DNA of 64,000 nucleotides from Clostridiaceae bacterium (GTDB lineage: Bacteria; Bacillota; Clostridia; Lachnospirales; Lachnospiraceae). A program made the position numbers and the translations under genes. The notes beneath the pieces are model-generated. The model did not search any database. It saw only the letters and a list, made by a program, of their open reading frames with translations, and had not been told where the DNA came from. Below, one piece after another: positions 26,828 to 35,234 of the stretch; position 1 is the stretch's first letter; each line of letters begins with the position of its first letter. Location: positions 1 through 64,000 of the forward strand of contig CAJSZV010000026.1 of the NCBI GenBank assembly GCA_910574345.1. The letters are read 5' to 3'.

Positions 26828-28147
26828 TTAAACAGCATTTTCAGCATTTTCTAACATGGTTCCTAACTGCTCAATATAAGGTGTCAGTCTCCTTATATAT
26901 TCTTCATTCACCTTATAATGTCTTTCTGCTACCGTATCAATGACATGGCCTACTGCCTTTTCCACATCGTTGACATTGGCCCCTAAGATATCCAGCTGGT
27001 CTTGGTAGAAATGCCTTGGCATACCCAGAGTAAACCTTTTACAATCTCCATTCCTTTGGAGATAGCGGACTATATTTACACCAAAGGCATGTTCATCTAT
27101 GAGATTCCCATTCCTGTCAACGATTATCATGTTCTCATTTCCAGCAGGAATTGATTTTTTTCTGCTTCCATCCTCAACCAAGAACTTTTCTAACTCATTG
27201 ATGTAATGGAATACCCTTGCCGTTGCCGGGACTTTTCTGCGAGAACCTTTGTTCTTTGTTGTACCAATGTCAAAAGTCCTTTCAGCTCCCCTTGTCTTGT
27301 CCTGTCTGACAAGGGCCTGCCTGATGATGATATAGCCCTTATCCTGTATGAGGTCTCTCTTTTCCAGAGCAAAAAACTCTTGAGGCCTCATGCCTGTTAA
27401 GAACAAAATCCATGAAACCAGATAATAGCGCCTGTTTGCTTTCAAAACTTCTAAAACTTCTCTGGCTTCTGCACAGGTCAGGGCCTTTTGTTCCCTGACT
27501 TTTTCTTCATGGTCATTGTCAGTGATGTAAGTAGGGATTTTTACATCACTGATGATCAGTTCCAAATCATCTGCGGATATCCATTTTTTCTTTCTGCAAT
27601 ATTTCATGATCCGTTTAAACGAAATGATATGGTTCTGTACAGTCTTAGGAGCCGCCTGTTTCCCATTCATTCCTTTGGATATCCTATTGACAAGAGTTTG
27701 AAAGTCATCAAAGGAGATATCCTTAACCATCATATGCCCCATGATACGTGTGATATTGTTAGTACTGGTCTTTTCCCCCAGAAAAGTCTGGTGGGAGACA
27801 GTAGGCTCATACTGTTGAAGAAATGCTTCAACAGCGTCCTTTACTGTCACTGTGCAAATAGGAGAGGGTGGAGCAGTGGCAGTAGCCGCCACAACAGGAA
27901 CAGGCTTGTCCATTGTTCCCTGTTCTGACTGGTAAATGCCTGTCAGAAAAGCAATCCTTTTTTTCTCCAGCTCCTCTCTGTCTCCAGTGAGTACCTTTCT
28001 TTTCTTATTCCCGTGGATATCATCATAATAAAAGGCAATGCCATAAACCTCCTGGCCCTTTTTGTTCATTCTTCCAGTAGGGTAGATGGAAGGCTTACCA
28101 TATTTTACTAATTCTTCTGTTAAACGATATGTAACTGTTTTCTCCAT
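26828..28147 (-). CDS. Tyrosine recombinase / integrase
   Basis: A 439-aa phage-type integrase. Residues 1-90: arm-binding-like region; about 100-195: SAM-like core-binding domain; about 225-425: catalytic domain with box I Arg (LTGMRPQEFFAL), Lys in TTKNKGSRRKVP, Arg of box II in LGMPRHFYQ, His in VGHVIDTVAERHY and the nucleophile Tyr of RHYKV. The first His of the usual HxxR is replaced by Gly. Located 630 bp inside attL; should catalyse integration at tRNA-Met. AAAGGAG 9 nt before ATG. Confidence 0.93.
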   Translation of the reverse strand: MEKTVTYRLTEELVKYGKPSIYPTGRMNKKGQEVYGIAFYYDDIHGNKKRKVLTGDREELEKKRIAFLTGIYQSEQGTMDKPVPVVAATATAPPSPICTVTVKDAVEAFLQQYEPTVSHQTFLGEKTSTNNITRIMGHMMVKDISFDDFQTLVNRISKGMNGKQAAPKTVQNHIISFKRIMKYCRKKKWISADDLELIISDVKIPTYITDNDHEEKVREQKALTCAEAREVLEVLKANRRYYLVSWILFLTGMRPQEFFALEKRDLIQDKGYIIIRQALVRQDKTRGAERTFDIGTTKNKGSRRKVPATARVFHYINELEKFLVEDGSRKKSIPAGNENMIIVDRNGNLIDEHAFGVNIVRYLQRNGDCKRFTLGMPRHFYQDQLDILGANVNDVEKAVGHVIDTVAERHYKVNEEYIRRLTPYIEQLGTMLENAENAV

Positions 28148-28291
28148 TTCTTTTTACTCCTTTTCTTATAAAATTTTGAGGGAGGATAACGCTGAAATGG
28201 TGGAAAGTCAAGCAGTTTTCCTCCCTTGAATGATATATTTTTTATATATAAATGCTTGTTGATAAGCAACTGAATACCCCTAAATTACTGC

Positions 28292-28311
28292 TAAAATTGG
28301 TATTTTGGTAT
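28292..28311 (+). repeat. Dispersed motif, site 1
   Basis: TAAAATTGGTATTTTGGTAT, identical over 20 bp to site 3 at 34060; between the methylase stop and the integrase start. Confidence 0.85.
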
Positions 28312-28353
28312 CTGATACAGGGACAGCCCCAAAGCAGATACTAAACAATAGTT

Positions 28354-29250
28354 TTATCCTCTAATATCCACCTCCTCCAGACCAGGAAGTATGTAATTTG
28401 TCCAGACATACTCCCTGCGTTTGGGCTTTGGCTGTCCATGCTTTGTAGAAACAGCATGGGCATAGGTATACATTATCTTATAACAATGGAATCCTGCCTT
28501 AGCCAGGTGGCGGTCATAGAGGTAAGAAAACTTTCCCCTGTATCCGCACAACATGACCAGCCCCTCATAGTGGCTCAAACTTCTTGCCAGTCTTTCATGC
28601 TGGTTGTTGGACAACATGCCCTTGTAATACACGTTGTCCTTTATGGTGTCATTCATATAAGGAGGGTCAGCAAAACAGAAAACATTTTCCTTTTCCTTAT
28701 ACTTTTCCACCAGTTCCAATGCGTCACCACAGATAAACTCTATCTTTTTTTCTGTAGCCGCTTTCCGCATTGGATACAGGCATCTTATTAGGGACTGCCT
28801 GTATTGCGCTGGCGTCTCATTGCTTTGGACAAAACTTTTTCTGCCAGCGCTATAACTCATAAAGCATTCAGCAACCATATATTTGGCTCTGGTTAGTTCA
28901 GTCAAATATATGCAATTATTTCCTAATGCTTTATGAGCTTTTTTGAAATGCTCTTTCCCCCTTTCGCAATTAAGAATTGTTTCCCAATTCTCATTTTCTT
29001 GAATGACTTTGTACAGGTTGATAATGTTCCTGTCAAAGTCATTCGATATTATTTTTTCTGCTGGTGTACTGAATGTGATCGTCCCACCGCCAGCGAATGG
29101 GTCAATCAAAGTTTGGATATTCCTTGGGAAAAAGGAAGAATATACTTTAAATTTTTCTTTCTTTCCCCCTATCCAAGGAAGCCCAATGGGCTTTAGCTTT
29201 TTGGAGGCTTCCCCCATGAGGGGGGAACCATTCGTTATGTTACTGCTCAT
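28354..29250 (-). CDS. D12-class DNA adenine methyltransferase (Dam-like)
   Basis: A 298-aa m6A methyltransferase. Motif order of the alpha/D12 class: GLPWIGGKKEKF (AdoMet site near the N terminus), DPFAGGGTITF, and catalytic DPPY in FADPPYMND. Target site cannot be read; D12 enzymes often modify GATC. No linked restriction gene in the element, so it is probably an orphan enzyme for self-protection, replication or anti-restriction. Its start overlaps the end of the preceding 232-aa gene by 11 bp, implying one operon. Confidence 0.88.
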   Translation of the reverse strand: MSSNITNGSPLMGEASKKLKPIGLPWIGGKKEKFKVYSSFFPRNIQTLIDPFAGGGTITFSTPAEKIISNDFDRNIINLYKVIQENENWETILNCERGKEHFKKAHKALGNNCIYLTELTRAKYMVAECFMSYSAGRKSFVQSNETPAQYRQSLIRCLYPMRKAATEKKIEFICGDALELVEKYKEKENVFCFADPPYMNDTIKDNVYYKGMLSNNQHERLARSLSHYEGLVMLCGYRGKFSYLYDRHLAKAGFHCYKIMYTYAHAVSTKHGQPKPKRREYVWTNYILPGLEEVDIRG

Positions 29251-29938
29251 TGTTTTTTTCTCCTTTCTTTACAATCTCCTTGGCTTTTTCAATATCTTCT
29301 TTACTGAAAAAGCTTGTGGTCATTTTTATACGGATTGACCACTTTTCATGCCTGCTGGGGCACTGGTAAAGGTTCCAATGGTCTTTATCCGTACCTTTCC
29401 AAAGAGTGCAGAAATCCCCAGCTTTCTCCCGAAATTCTTTTTTCGTCCAGCCGCTGTTGACTGCATTCAGGAGATCACCTACTTCATTCCATGGCAGGCA
29501 GAAGTAGGGCTGACCATCTTTAAGGCTTATGTATGCCTCTGTGCAAAGGTTCCCGTCTTCCATCTCACCCTTCCGATGGGTGGATTTATAAACTTCAAAC
29601 AGGGCCGAAATAAGCTGGTTGAAGCTCACTTTTGAAGCCACATTGACACCTCTGGTTTTTAATCTTTCCCAAGCGCGATGTATCTTTGTGACATCTGCTG
29701 TGGAAAAAGAAAAGCGTGAATTGCTATTCATTATCTTTTCAATTTCCTTGATGCTTTTCCCCTCTTCCTGTATCAACTTTGATTTCGGGATTATGATTTC
29801 CTCATCATAATCCGAACCGAATTTGGGGTTTACACTTAATCTAGGCTTTGCCCCATTGTTGTGTTTGAACACAACTAATGCAGTTAGTCCAGACTGCTCC
29901 ATCTCCAATGTTACTTTCTCTTTTGATAAATTCACCAT
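29240..29938 (-). CDS. Unknown protein (232 aa), element operon
   Basis: Not recognised. Soluble, mixed alpha/beta appearance, Lys- and Trp-rich C-terminal half (GDFCTLWKGTDKDHWNLYQC). No signal peptide or membrane helix. The ATG at 29938 follows AGGAG; an earlier in-frame start at 29971 is less well placed. Translationally coupled to the adenine methylase, so a partner role in DNA modification or replication is possible (inference from position only). Confidence 0.7.
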   Translation of the reverse strand: MVNLSKEKVTLEMEQSGLTALVVFKHNNGAKPRLSVNPKFGSDYDEEIIIPKSKLIQEEGKSIKEIEKIMNSNSRFSFSTADVTKIHRAWERLKTRGVNVASKVSFNQLISALFEVYKSTHRKGEMEDGNLCTEAYISLKDGQPYFCLPWNEVGDLLNAVNSGWTKKEFREKAGDFCTLWKGTDKDHWNLYQCPSRHEKWSIRIKMTTSFFSKEDIEKAKEIVKKGEKNNEQ

Positions 29939-30422
29939 GTTTTTTCTCCTATCTATTAGATTTTTTTGCAACGAGCTAAAGCAAGCTCTTTACATGTCTA
30001 ATACAAAAGAGATCCAGTACCACTTTTGAAATCATAGCCCGGTATGGCACGTATGGGGTTTCCAAATAATTTTTTAAGAAAATTTTTTTGAAACTTTCGT
30101 TCTGTTCTGTGAAATTATAAACAGATAGAAAAACTTACTATTAAAAATTTGGATTCTTTCTACCCCATTATTTTCAACATCCATTACTGTTTTTGAAACT
30201 TAGTCATTTTAAGCGAGAGTATCCTTATTTTGAGGGCAGGCATGGTAAATTTGAGGTAACGCGTCTATAAAAAATGGGATATCTTATATTGAAAATGAGT
30301 ACCTATACTCACAAAACCTATAAACAACCCCCAAGGCATCCCAAAACATTCTGACATTATATCGTCCTATGCAAATAGAGAAAAATGGAAATGTATCTTA
30401 AGCAGTGGCTCTTTTTGGCACC

Positions 30423-30466
30423 CTACCCAAATAGAGCGAAATTGGATTTGGGTAGTCGTTTTTTTT
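30423..30466 (+). terminator. Plus-strand terminator without an assigned gene
   Basis: Perfect 10-bp stem CTACCCAAAT/ATTTGGGTAG (30423-30432 with 30446-30455), then TCG and eight Ts. No plus-strand gene precedes it, suggesting a small RNA ending here. Confidence 0.75.
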
Positions 30467-30508
30467 CTGTCCAAACCATCAAAAATACTTAAAAATCACT
30501 ACTTTCGC

Positions 30509-30547
30509 AAAAAAATAGGGCCATATCATAAATATGATATAACCCTA
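30509..30547 (-). terminator. Terminator of the resolvase operon
   Basis: Minus strand: AGGG, ATATCAT/ATGATAT, CCCT stem with 2-nt mismatch, then A and seven Ts. Confidence 0.75.
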
Positions 30548-30585
30548 TTGACACAACCTATGCTCCTATTTTTGACACACTGACG

Positions 30586-31071
30586 CTAACTCTGTCTTGG
30601 TTTAAATGCTCCATAATACTTCACTCTGGGGTTCTTCCCTATCTGATAATTGGTATTTTTGGTATTTTTCAACCGCTTCTCCATTACCTTCAGATAGTCC
30701 TCAACCGCCGCCCCTATCTTGTTTTCTAGGGAGAGATTGTTGAGGGCGTCATTTCTATTATATTCCTGTATCCTAGCCATAATCCGTCCACCCTTTACCA
30801 TATGGACAGTCTTATGGATTGAGGTGACGTTAACAACCGTTACGACGGTTAACGCCCTATGTGCGGCATTTACTGCTATAGAACGGTCAACCAATTCCTC
30901 GATAAACTGTTCCACCGCCTCTGCTACACTGAAAATATATGTAGTACTTTCAGTATATGTGGCTTTTCGTGACAGCTCTATCATGGCGATACACCGCCCA
31001 TCAATTTTGTTGTAAAATTGTACTATCGTCCCTGATTGCTGGACGTGTACAAGGCTCAACTGTTTACCCAT
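30586..31071 (-). CDS. Unknown protein (161 aa)
   Basis: Not recognised. Probably soluble. The middle is Val/Thr-rich (ALTVVTVVNVTSIHK), the C terminus is basic (KRLKNTKNTNYQIGKNPRVKYYGAF), suggesting nucleic-acid contact. Codons 140-146 contain one copy of the dispersed repeat motif, read as NTKNTN. It is the last gene of a three-gene unit with a 59-aa protein and the resolvase. Confidence 0.65.
   Translation of the reverse strand: MGKQLSLVHVQQSGTIVQFYNKIDGRCIAMIELSRKATYTESTTYIFSVAEAVEQFIEELVDRSIAVNAAHRALTVVTVVNVTSIHKTVHMVKGGRIMARIQEYNRNDALNNLSLENKIGAAVEDYLKVMEKRLKNTKNTNYQIGKNPRVKYYGAFKPRQS
30650..30669 (+). repeat. Dispersed motif, site 2 (in coding sequence)
   Basis: TTGGTATTTTTGGTATTTTT, one base longer in the first T-run than sites 1 and 3. 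Confidence 0.6.
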
Positions 31072-31073
31072 AT

Positions 31074-31253
31074 TTACCTTGCCCCCTTTCTCATAAACTC
31101 TTTTTCACAAGCCAGTTGGGAGAGTATCTCTACAACTGGTTTTAATTCTTCTGGTGTTATGGCTTTTAAATCAGATATCACCATAACATCAGAAATTACT
31201 TCACCATCTTCACCCTTGTTTACATCTTCAATCACCAAACTTATTAAATACAT
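31074..31253 (-). CDS. Small acidic protein (59 aa)
   Basis: ATG at 31253 with TAGGAGGAAAAAAT upstream; TAA lies 2 nt before the next ATG. Rich in Glu, Asp, Val and Ile (begins MYLISLVIEDVNKGEDGE). No family recognised. Tight coupling on both sides makes it a real gene. Confidence 0.75.
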   Translation of the reverse strand: MYLISLVIEDVNKGEDGEVISDVMVISDLKAITPEELKPVVEILSQLACEKEFMRKGAR

Positions 31254-31264
31254 ATTTTTTCCTC

Positions 31265-31936
31265 CTAAAAATCTATCTCTGCATTATCAGAAATAGTTGA
31301 TATTTTCTTTTCAATTTCCTCAAGCTTTTTTCTTCGGTAATAGCTTGAACGACTTATCCCAAGGAGTTTACAAGCCCTGTCCATGCTTAACTCCTTGTTC
31401 TCAACTTCTTGGGAAATCTGTTCCCAATCTTTTATTTCTTTAGCAGGTCGCCCTTTGTATCTCCCTTCCCTTTTGGCAACCTCTATCCCTGCTCTTTGCC
31501 TTTCCTTGATAAACTCTAATTCAAGGTCAGCAAATATTGCCATCAGGTTATAAAATAACTCACCCATTTTTGTATGAGTATCTATGCCCTGATTAAGTGC
31601 AATTATATTCACCCCCATTTCCTTTAGCTTGGAAGAAAACTCAACTAATTCTTTTAAATTTCTTCCTAATCGGTCAATACTTAGAACTATGACCGTATCA
31701 CCAGAGCGCAGTTGTTCCATCATCTTTTGGAACTCTGGACGCTCCATGTTCCTTCCTGACATCTTGTCCTCAAAATAAACATCACATTTATTTTCAAGGA
31801 CTTCTTTCTGTCTGGCAGAGTTTTGTTCCTTGGTGGATACTCTGCCATAACCAAAAACTGTCCCAGAACCTTGTCCCAAAATTCTGTTGACTTGTTTCAT
31901 ATCTTTTTCATAATCTTGTGTCATATTATGCTCCAT
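31265..31936 (-). CDS. Serine recombinase (resolvase/invertase)
   Basis: A 223-aa small serine recombinase. Catalytic domain residues about 27-165: GYGRVSTKEQNSARQ with the Ser nucleophile, Arg residues in DRLGRNLKEL and MSGRNMERPEFQ; the long E helix (LMAIFADLELEFIKERQRAG); C-terminal HTH (ELSMDRACKLLGISRSSYYR). Typical of resolvases of plasmids and Tn3-like elements. Here it may resolve multimers of an excised element. ATG at 31936 after AAGGAGG. Confidence 0.92.
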   Translation of the reverse strand: MEHNMTQDYEKDMKQVNRILGQGSGTVFGYGRVSTKEQNSARQKEVLENKCDVYFEDKMSGRNMERPEFQKMMEQLRSGDTVIVLSIDRLGRNLKELVEFSSKLKEMGVNIIALNQGIDTHTKMGELFYNLMAIFADLELEFIKERQRAGIEVAKREGRYKGRPAKEIKDWEQISQEVENKELSMDRACKLLGISRSSYYRRKKLEEIEKKISTISDNAEIDF

Positions 31937-32251
31937 ACTGAATCCTCCTTGAATATAAAATATTAACTAGCAACATATAAACTTATAAAATATTGAATCC
32001 CATATGGGTATACCTAATGAAGCGTTTTTTTGATTTCATTTGAGTTATTTCAAAACTATAAAAAATTAATTTTAAATAGTTCTGGTACAATCCAAATGAA
32101 ATATCAAACTCAATTTCTCATAAGGTTATTTCATAAATAAAACTATTTATGACACAGCTTTATTGAGCGATTTTATTCTTTTTATTAAGCTTATATCAAT
32201 ATTTCATAAACTTATTCCATTAACAAAATGGAGATTATTTCTTAGATAAAC
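31937..32251. other. Gene-free stretch; candidate res site
   Basis: Very AT-rich. Contains a 10-bp perfect inverted repeat ATTTCATTTG/CAAATGAAAT (32033-32042, 32093-32102), a 9-bp one TCATAAATA/TATTTATGA (32131-32152) and CCCATATGGG (31999-32008). Position upstream of a resolvase gene is where res sites are usually found. Confidence 0.45.
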
Positions 32252-32290
32252 AAAAAAATCCAACATACACTTTATAAGCATATGTTGGAT
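32252..32290 (-). terminator. Terminator after the 25-aa frame
   Basis: Minus strand: 10-bp stem ATCCAACATA/TATGTTGGAT (32258-32267 with 32281-32290), then a run of Ts. Confidence 0.85.
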
Positions 32291-32307
32291 TTATGAATCT
32301 TTATATT

Positions 32308-32385
32308 TTACTGTGTATCTGTGAAAACGATTCCGCATAAAAATAAGACTCCTATTACCGTTGGGATTAAATACTTTTTCTCCAT
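32308..32385 (-). CDS. Possible 25-aa hydrophobic peptide
   Basis: ATG at 32385 with AGAGGTGAAGAAAT upstream. Begins MEKKYLIPTVIGVLFLCG: a short basic start, one hydrophobic segment with a Cys, and a polar tail. A terminator follows within 20 nt. It lies 88 bp after a secreted-protein gene. Could be a signalling peptide, a small membrane peptide or a chance frame. Confidence 0.4.
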   Translation of the reverse strand: MEKKYLIPTVIGVLFLCGIVFTDTQ

Positions 32386-32473
32386 GCTTTATTTCTTCAC
32401 CTCTTTTAAAAATGTTTTTTTAAAGATAAGAGGAGTAACCACTTTGGTTACTCCTGAAATTTATTTCTATTTA

Positions 32474-33139
32474 TTAATAAGTTCTAACATTTTCTGATAC
32501 GCCACCTTTACTACCTGCCTGGTCCCAAAATTCTATTATTAAATCATCTGGCCATCCCTCTTCCCTAAGACCATCAACAACATCTTGTGGTATTACTGTA
32601 CCATCTGATGCTCTAAGTTCTCCAGTTGGTTTATTCTCATTTTGAGGTGGTGTGTTATTCTGTTCCTGCTTTGTATTATTGTTGCTATCCGTAGGTATTC
32701 TTTCTAATTGACGCTCATTTACCCCCGCACTCCGTACTTCTGCTAAACCACTTGTAATTGCACCAAATGTTCCGTCGTGCTCTTGGTTAAATGTCATATA
32801 AACATCTTTACCATTGATGTTATAGACTCCATTTACTGTTAACATACGACCAAATGTCCCATCATGGTTTACATTAAGGAGATATGACTTTCCTGTAGAT
32901 TTATCCGTTACTAAACCACTGTACATCACTGAACCGTCTTCTGCTCCTAGCATATACCAATGATGGGTAACATCATCTTCAAACCAACAATCCTTAATGT
33001 AACCCCCACGATTATCTGATACCTGCCAGCGGTCTCCTGAACCTATCCACCTTTCAGATTGAGCAGCATAGGAGAGTAGGGGAAGTGATAAACTCATGCC
33101 TATTGCCAACCCTAAAGCCACCAAACCTTTCTTTCTCAT
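32474..33139 (-). CDS. Secreted protein of unknown function (221 aa)
   Basis: Clear Sec signal peptide (MRKKGLVALGLAIGMSLSL, cleavage likely after SYAA). The mature part has Trp/Tyr/Gly-rich segments (DRWQVSDNRGGYIKDCWF, HHWYMLGAEDGSVMYSGL, HDGTFGRML, HDGTFGAI) reminiscent of choline- or cell-wall-binding repeats, then an Asn/Gln-rich linker and a C-terminal helical part (DVVDGLREEGWPDDLIIEFW). Element-borne surface or exported factor. AAGGAGG with 9-nt spacing before ATG 33139. Long leader with an internal terminator. Confidence 0.8.
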   Translation of the reverse strand: MRKKGLVALGLAIGMSLSLPLLSYAAQSERWIGSGDRWQVSDNRGGYIKDCWFEDDVTHHWYMLGAEDGSVMYSGLVTDKSTGKSYLLNVNHDGTFGRMLTVNGVYNINGKDVYMTFNQEHDGTFGAITSGLAEVRSAGVNERQLERIPTDSNNNTKQEQNNTPPQNENKPTGELRASDGTVIPQDVVDGLREEGWPDDLIIEFWDQAGSKGGVSENVRTY

Positions 33140-33195
33140 TGCTTTTGTATCCTCCTTAAATCATTTTTGTATATGTTCCCTTTTGATATAGAAAA

Positions 33196-33235
33196 TTAAA
33201 AAGGCAAGGTGTCAGCTTATACAGTCCACCTTGCC
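33196..33235 (-). terminator. Terminator in the leader of the secreted-protein gene
   Basis: Minus strand: perfect 9-bp stem GGCAAGGTG/CACCTTGCC, then five Ts. It lies between the module at 33543 and the gene start at 33139, so it may attenuate the gene or end a separate RNA. Confidence 0.75.
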
Positions 33236-33285
33236 CTATTTTCGTACTATTTTCGTACTCAAATAAACTCCTAGCCATTTTCATC

Positions 33286-33314
33286 TTGTCTAATGCTCAT
33301 TTTTGCATTATAAT
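33286..33314 (+). promoter_or_regulatory. Promoter of the cloverleaf RNA
   Basis: TTGTCT (33286-33291), 17-nt spacer, TATAAT (33309-33314). The predicted start, near 33321, is the first base of the structured segment. Confidence 0.65.
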
Positions 33315-33320
33315 GAAATG

Positions 33321-33416
33321 GCATAGCAGTGGATAGCCTCCATGTGGCTTAGTGTTCTCGCAAAACACTTTGTCACGCCGGCAGTGGTGTTACCAGCACC
33401 TCTGTCAGCGCTATGC
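33321..33416 (+). ncRNA. Candidate cloverleaf ncRNA (about 96-110 nt)
   Basis: Closing stem GCATAGC/GCTATGC (33321-33327 with 33410-33416). Inside are three arms: AGCC-7-GGCT (about 33335-33349), AGTGTT-7-AACACT (33351-33369), and a 10-bp arm with one U-U mismatch (33380-33389 with 33397-33406, loop 33390-33396). A T-rich tail (ACTTTTCAATTTTC) follows. No long frame overlaps. The family was not recognised; it could be a copy-control antisense RNA or another regulatory RNA of the element. On the opposite reading the same block could be part of a transfer origin. Confidence 0.55.
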
Positions 33417-33542
33417 ACTTTTCAATTTTCTTATCCCTATCTTACCATGGAAAGCACTCCATTTCAAGATTTATCTTCCCATAACTGCTATTTTACAATC
33501 ATATGTACCATCAGCCCCTCTCGTTTCGATCTGTCTATATCT

Positions 33543-33599
33543 TAACGCTGGGAGCCTGGTCTGTCTGTAGGGGGATTCACCAGAAATAAACATAGGATT
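33543..33599 (-). promoter_or_regulatory. Conserved promoter-like module A
   Basis: Minus strand: AATCCT ... CAGACA, 17 nt, TAAGAT, with CCCAGCGTTA around the -10. Shares these parts with module B (36515-36591) and partly with module C (37734-37792). Confidence 0.45.
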
Positions 33600-33833
33600 T
33601 AGTGAGATTGTAGGATTGGGATTTTACTTTTAGTTGAATAAACAGTAAATAACAGCACAATATATTATAAATGATATAGAACACATAGCATTTCATAGAT
33701 GCCATTTCTCTACCATGCTAAGCCCATCTTTATCCCGCCCTCATGCTCATAATAGTTATCAGATTTTCTCTTATGATTTTATGCCAGTATCCTTTTTCAG
33801 AGGTAAACAGAATCTTTCTGACTTTTTCCATAA

Positions 33834-33860
33834 GAAAAAGCCATGCAGTCAAACATGGCT
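33834..33860 (-). terminator. Minus-strand terminator
   Basis: 7-bp AGCCATG/CATGGCT stem followed by five Ts on the minus strand. It follows a weak 36-codon frame (33849-33959). Confidence 0.65.
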
Positions 33861-34059
33861 CCTATATCTGACTTCATATCTCATGTAATCTGTAACTATA
33901 TTGGGATAGGCACAATAGGGCAGGGGAGTACAGGTAATGAGACCGTATCCCCACCGCATTGTCCTTTTAGCCTTATGTAAACAGGTCATATCCCAATTTA
34001 TATGGTTTTATGGTCTGCATATCCATATTTTCTTAATTTATCTATAATCGAAAACAGGA

Positions 34060-34079
34060 TAAAATTGGTATTTTGGTAT
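34060..34079 (+). repeat. Dispersed motif, site 3
   Basis: TAAAATTGGTATTTTGGTAT; identical to site 1; sits between the arms of the 10-bp inverted repeat 33982/34102. Confidence 0.85.
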
Positions 34080-34269
34080 TTTACCAGTCATTTCCCCATT
34101 TATATGACCTGCTATCTCTGAGCATCCATTCTTTCTTTAAAAATATCCCCAATCACAAGACATGCTCAAAATTGGTTTTATTTATTTTTCTTATCTATCC
34201 CCATCTATCCCCTATCTTACATACTTTTCCCCCTTCTTCCTCTCTTTTCCCCCATCAAGGGGTTGCTCT

Positions 34270-34319
34270 TTTCTACTGTGTTGTGGGGGGAGGGGGTCGC
34301 CCTTTCTACTGTGTTGTGG
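34270..34319 (+). repeat. 17-bp direct repeat in G-rich DNA
   Basis: TTTCTACTGTGTTGTGG at 34270-34286 and again at 34303-34319 (33-bp period), each followed by G-runs. Confidence 0.85.
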
Positions 34320-34980
34320 TGGGGTGGAGGTGCATCCCTTTCTAAGAAAGAAAAACCGCAAAAAAGAAAGAACACTTTTTTTCAAAATAATGCTATGGGG
34401 CGGGCACCAATTACTTTGTTATAATGTTTTCTATCTCGGTCTAATATTTTTTTCAACCATCTTTCATAAACCTTTATTTTGAACTCTATTTCACATCTGC
34501 TTTATACAAAATTCCTCTCATGTTATCACGCAATTTCATCATGATACACGGGGTTTCCATTTTCTTCTACAATCAATTTTATTCCTTTTACAGAAACCCT
34601 TAAACATCATTTCCTATTTAAAAATATCTCTCAACAAAATTTTATGTTATTAATAATTCATATGAATCCTTACATCATTTAGGATAATCATTTTTCTATC
34701 TGTTCCGTGTTTTTCTCAACTGCCAATTCTATACTTTTTTATGCAAACTGACATCGTTTTATCTGCATACAAAACTTATAAATTTTAACTGTTTTATAAA
34801 TGTACTTTTAATTTTATATTATGCTCCACCTATTTTTAAATCCCATGCTCTATTAAAATCTTTTCCTATGTATTCCTTAAAAATTCTTCCATGCATCCAT
34901 TTTCCTGTTTTCTATTCTTATGTATTACACTTTTTATTGTCCTTTCCACCACTTTTTCATCCCCCGTTTTTTCTACTTGA

Positions 34981-35014
34981 TGTACCCCTCAAATTTGCCC
35001 TTCATGTACCCCTC
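34981..35014 (+). repeat. Iteron-like direct repeat
   Basis: TGTACCCCTC at 34981 and 35005 (24-bp period). A second pair, TTGCGTAA twice in tandem, lies near 35,163. Confidence 0.5.
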
Positions 35015-35234
35015 TTTTTTCAAAAGTCAAAAAAATAATTTTGCCCTTTTCAATCCGTCCGCCATTTTCCAGCCCCATATCTTTCCAACTCAATCCTCAA
35101 CCCATGATCCTATCCTTATCTTTAGGTTCTCTCTATTTTTTATATGCTGAAAAAGCATAATTTGCGTAATTGCGTAATTTTCCCCCAGCCCATACTGAAA
35201 ATATTACGCCACATAGAAACTAGCATTACAAATA

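Larger units (their letters stand above)
29939..30585. other. Gene-free stretch of the element
   Basis: About 650 AT-rich bases without a credible gene. It holds a palindrome TGAGTACCTATACTCA (30296-30311), a plus-strand terminator (30423-30466), a minus-strand terminator (30509-30547), and two related segments beginning CAAATAGAG (near 30370 and 30428). Presumably contains the promoter of the 232-aa/methylase operon. Confidence 0.6.

Noticed and set aside
34073-34482. Plus-strand frames in the pyrimidine-rich region
   Set aside because: Translations are Phe/Ser/Pro low complexity, with no ribosome sites; a result of base composition.
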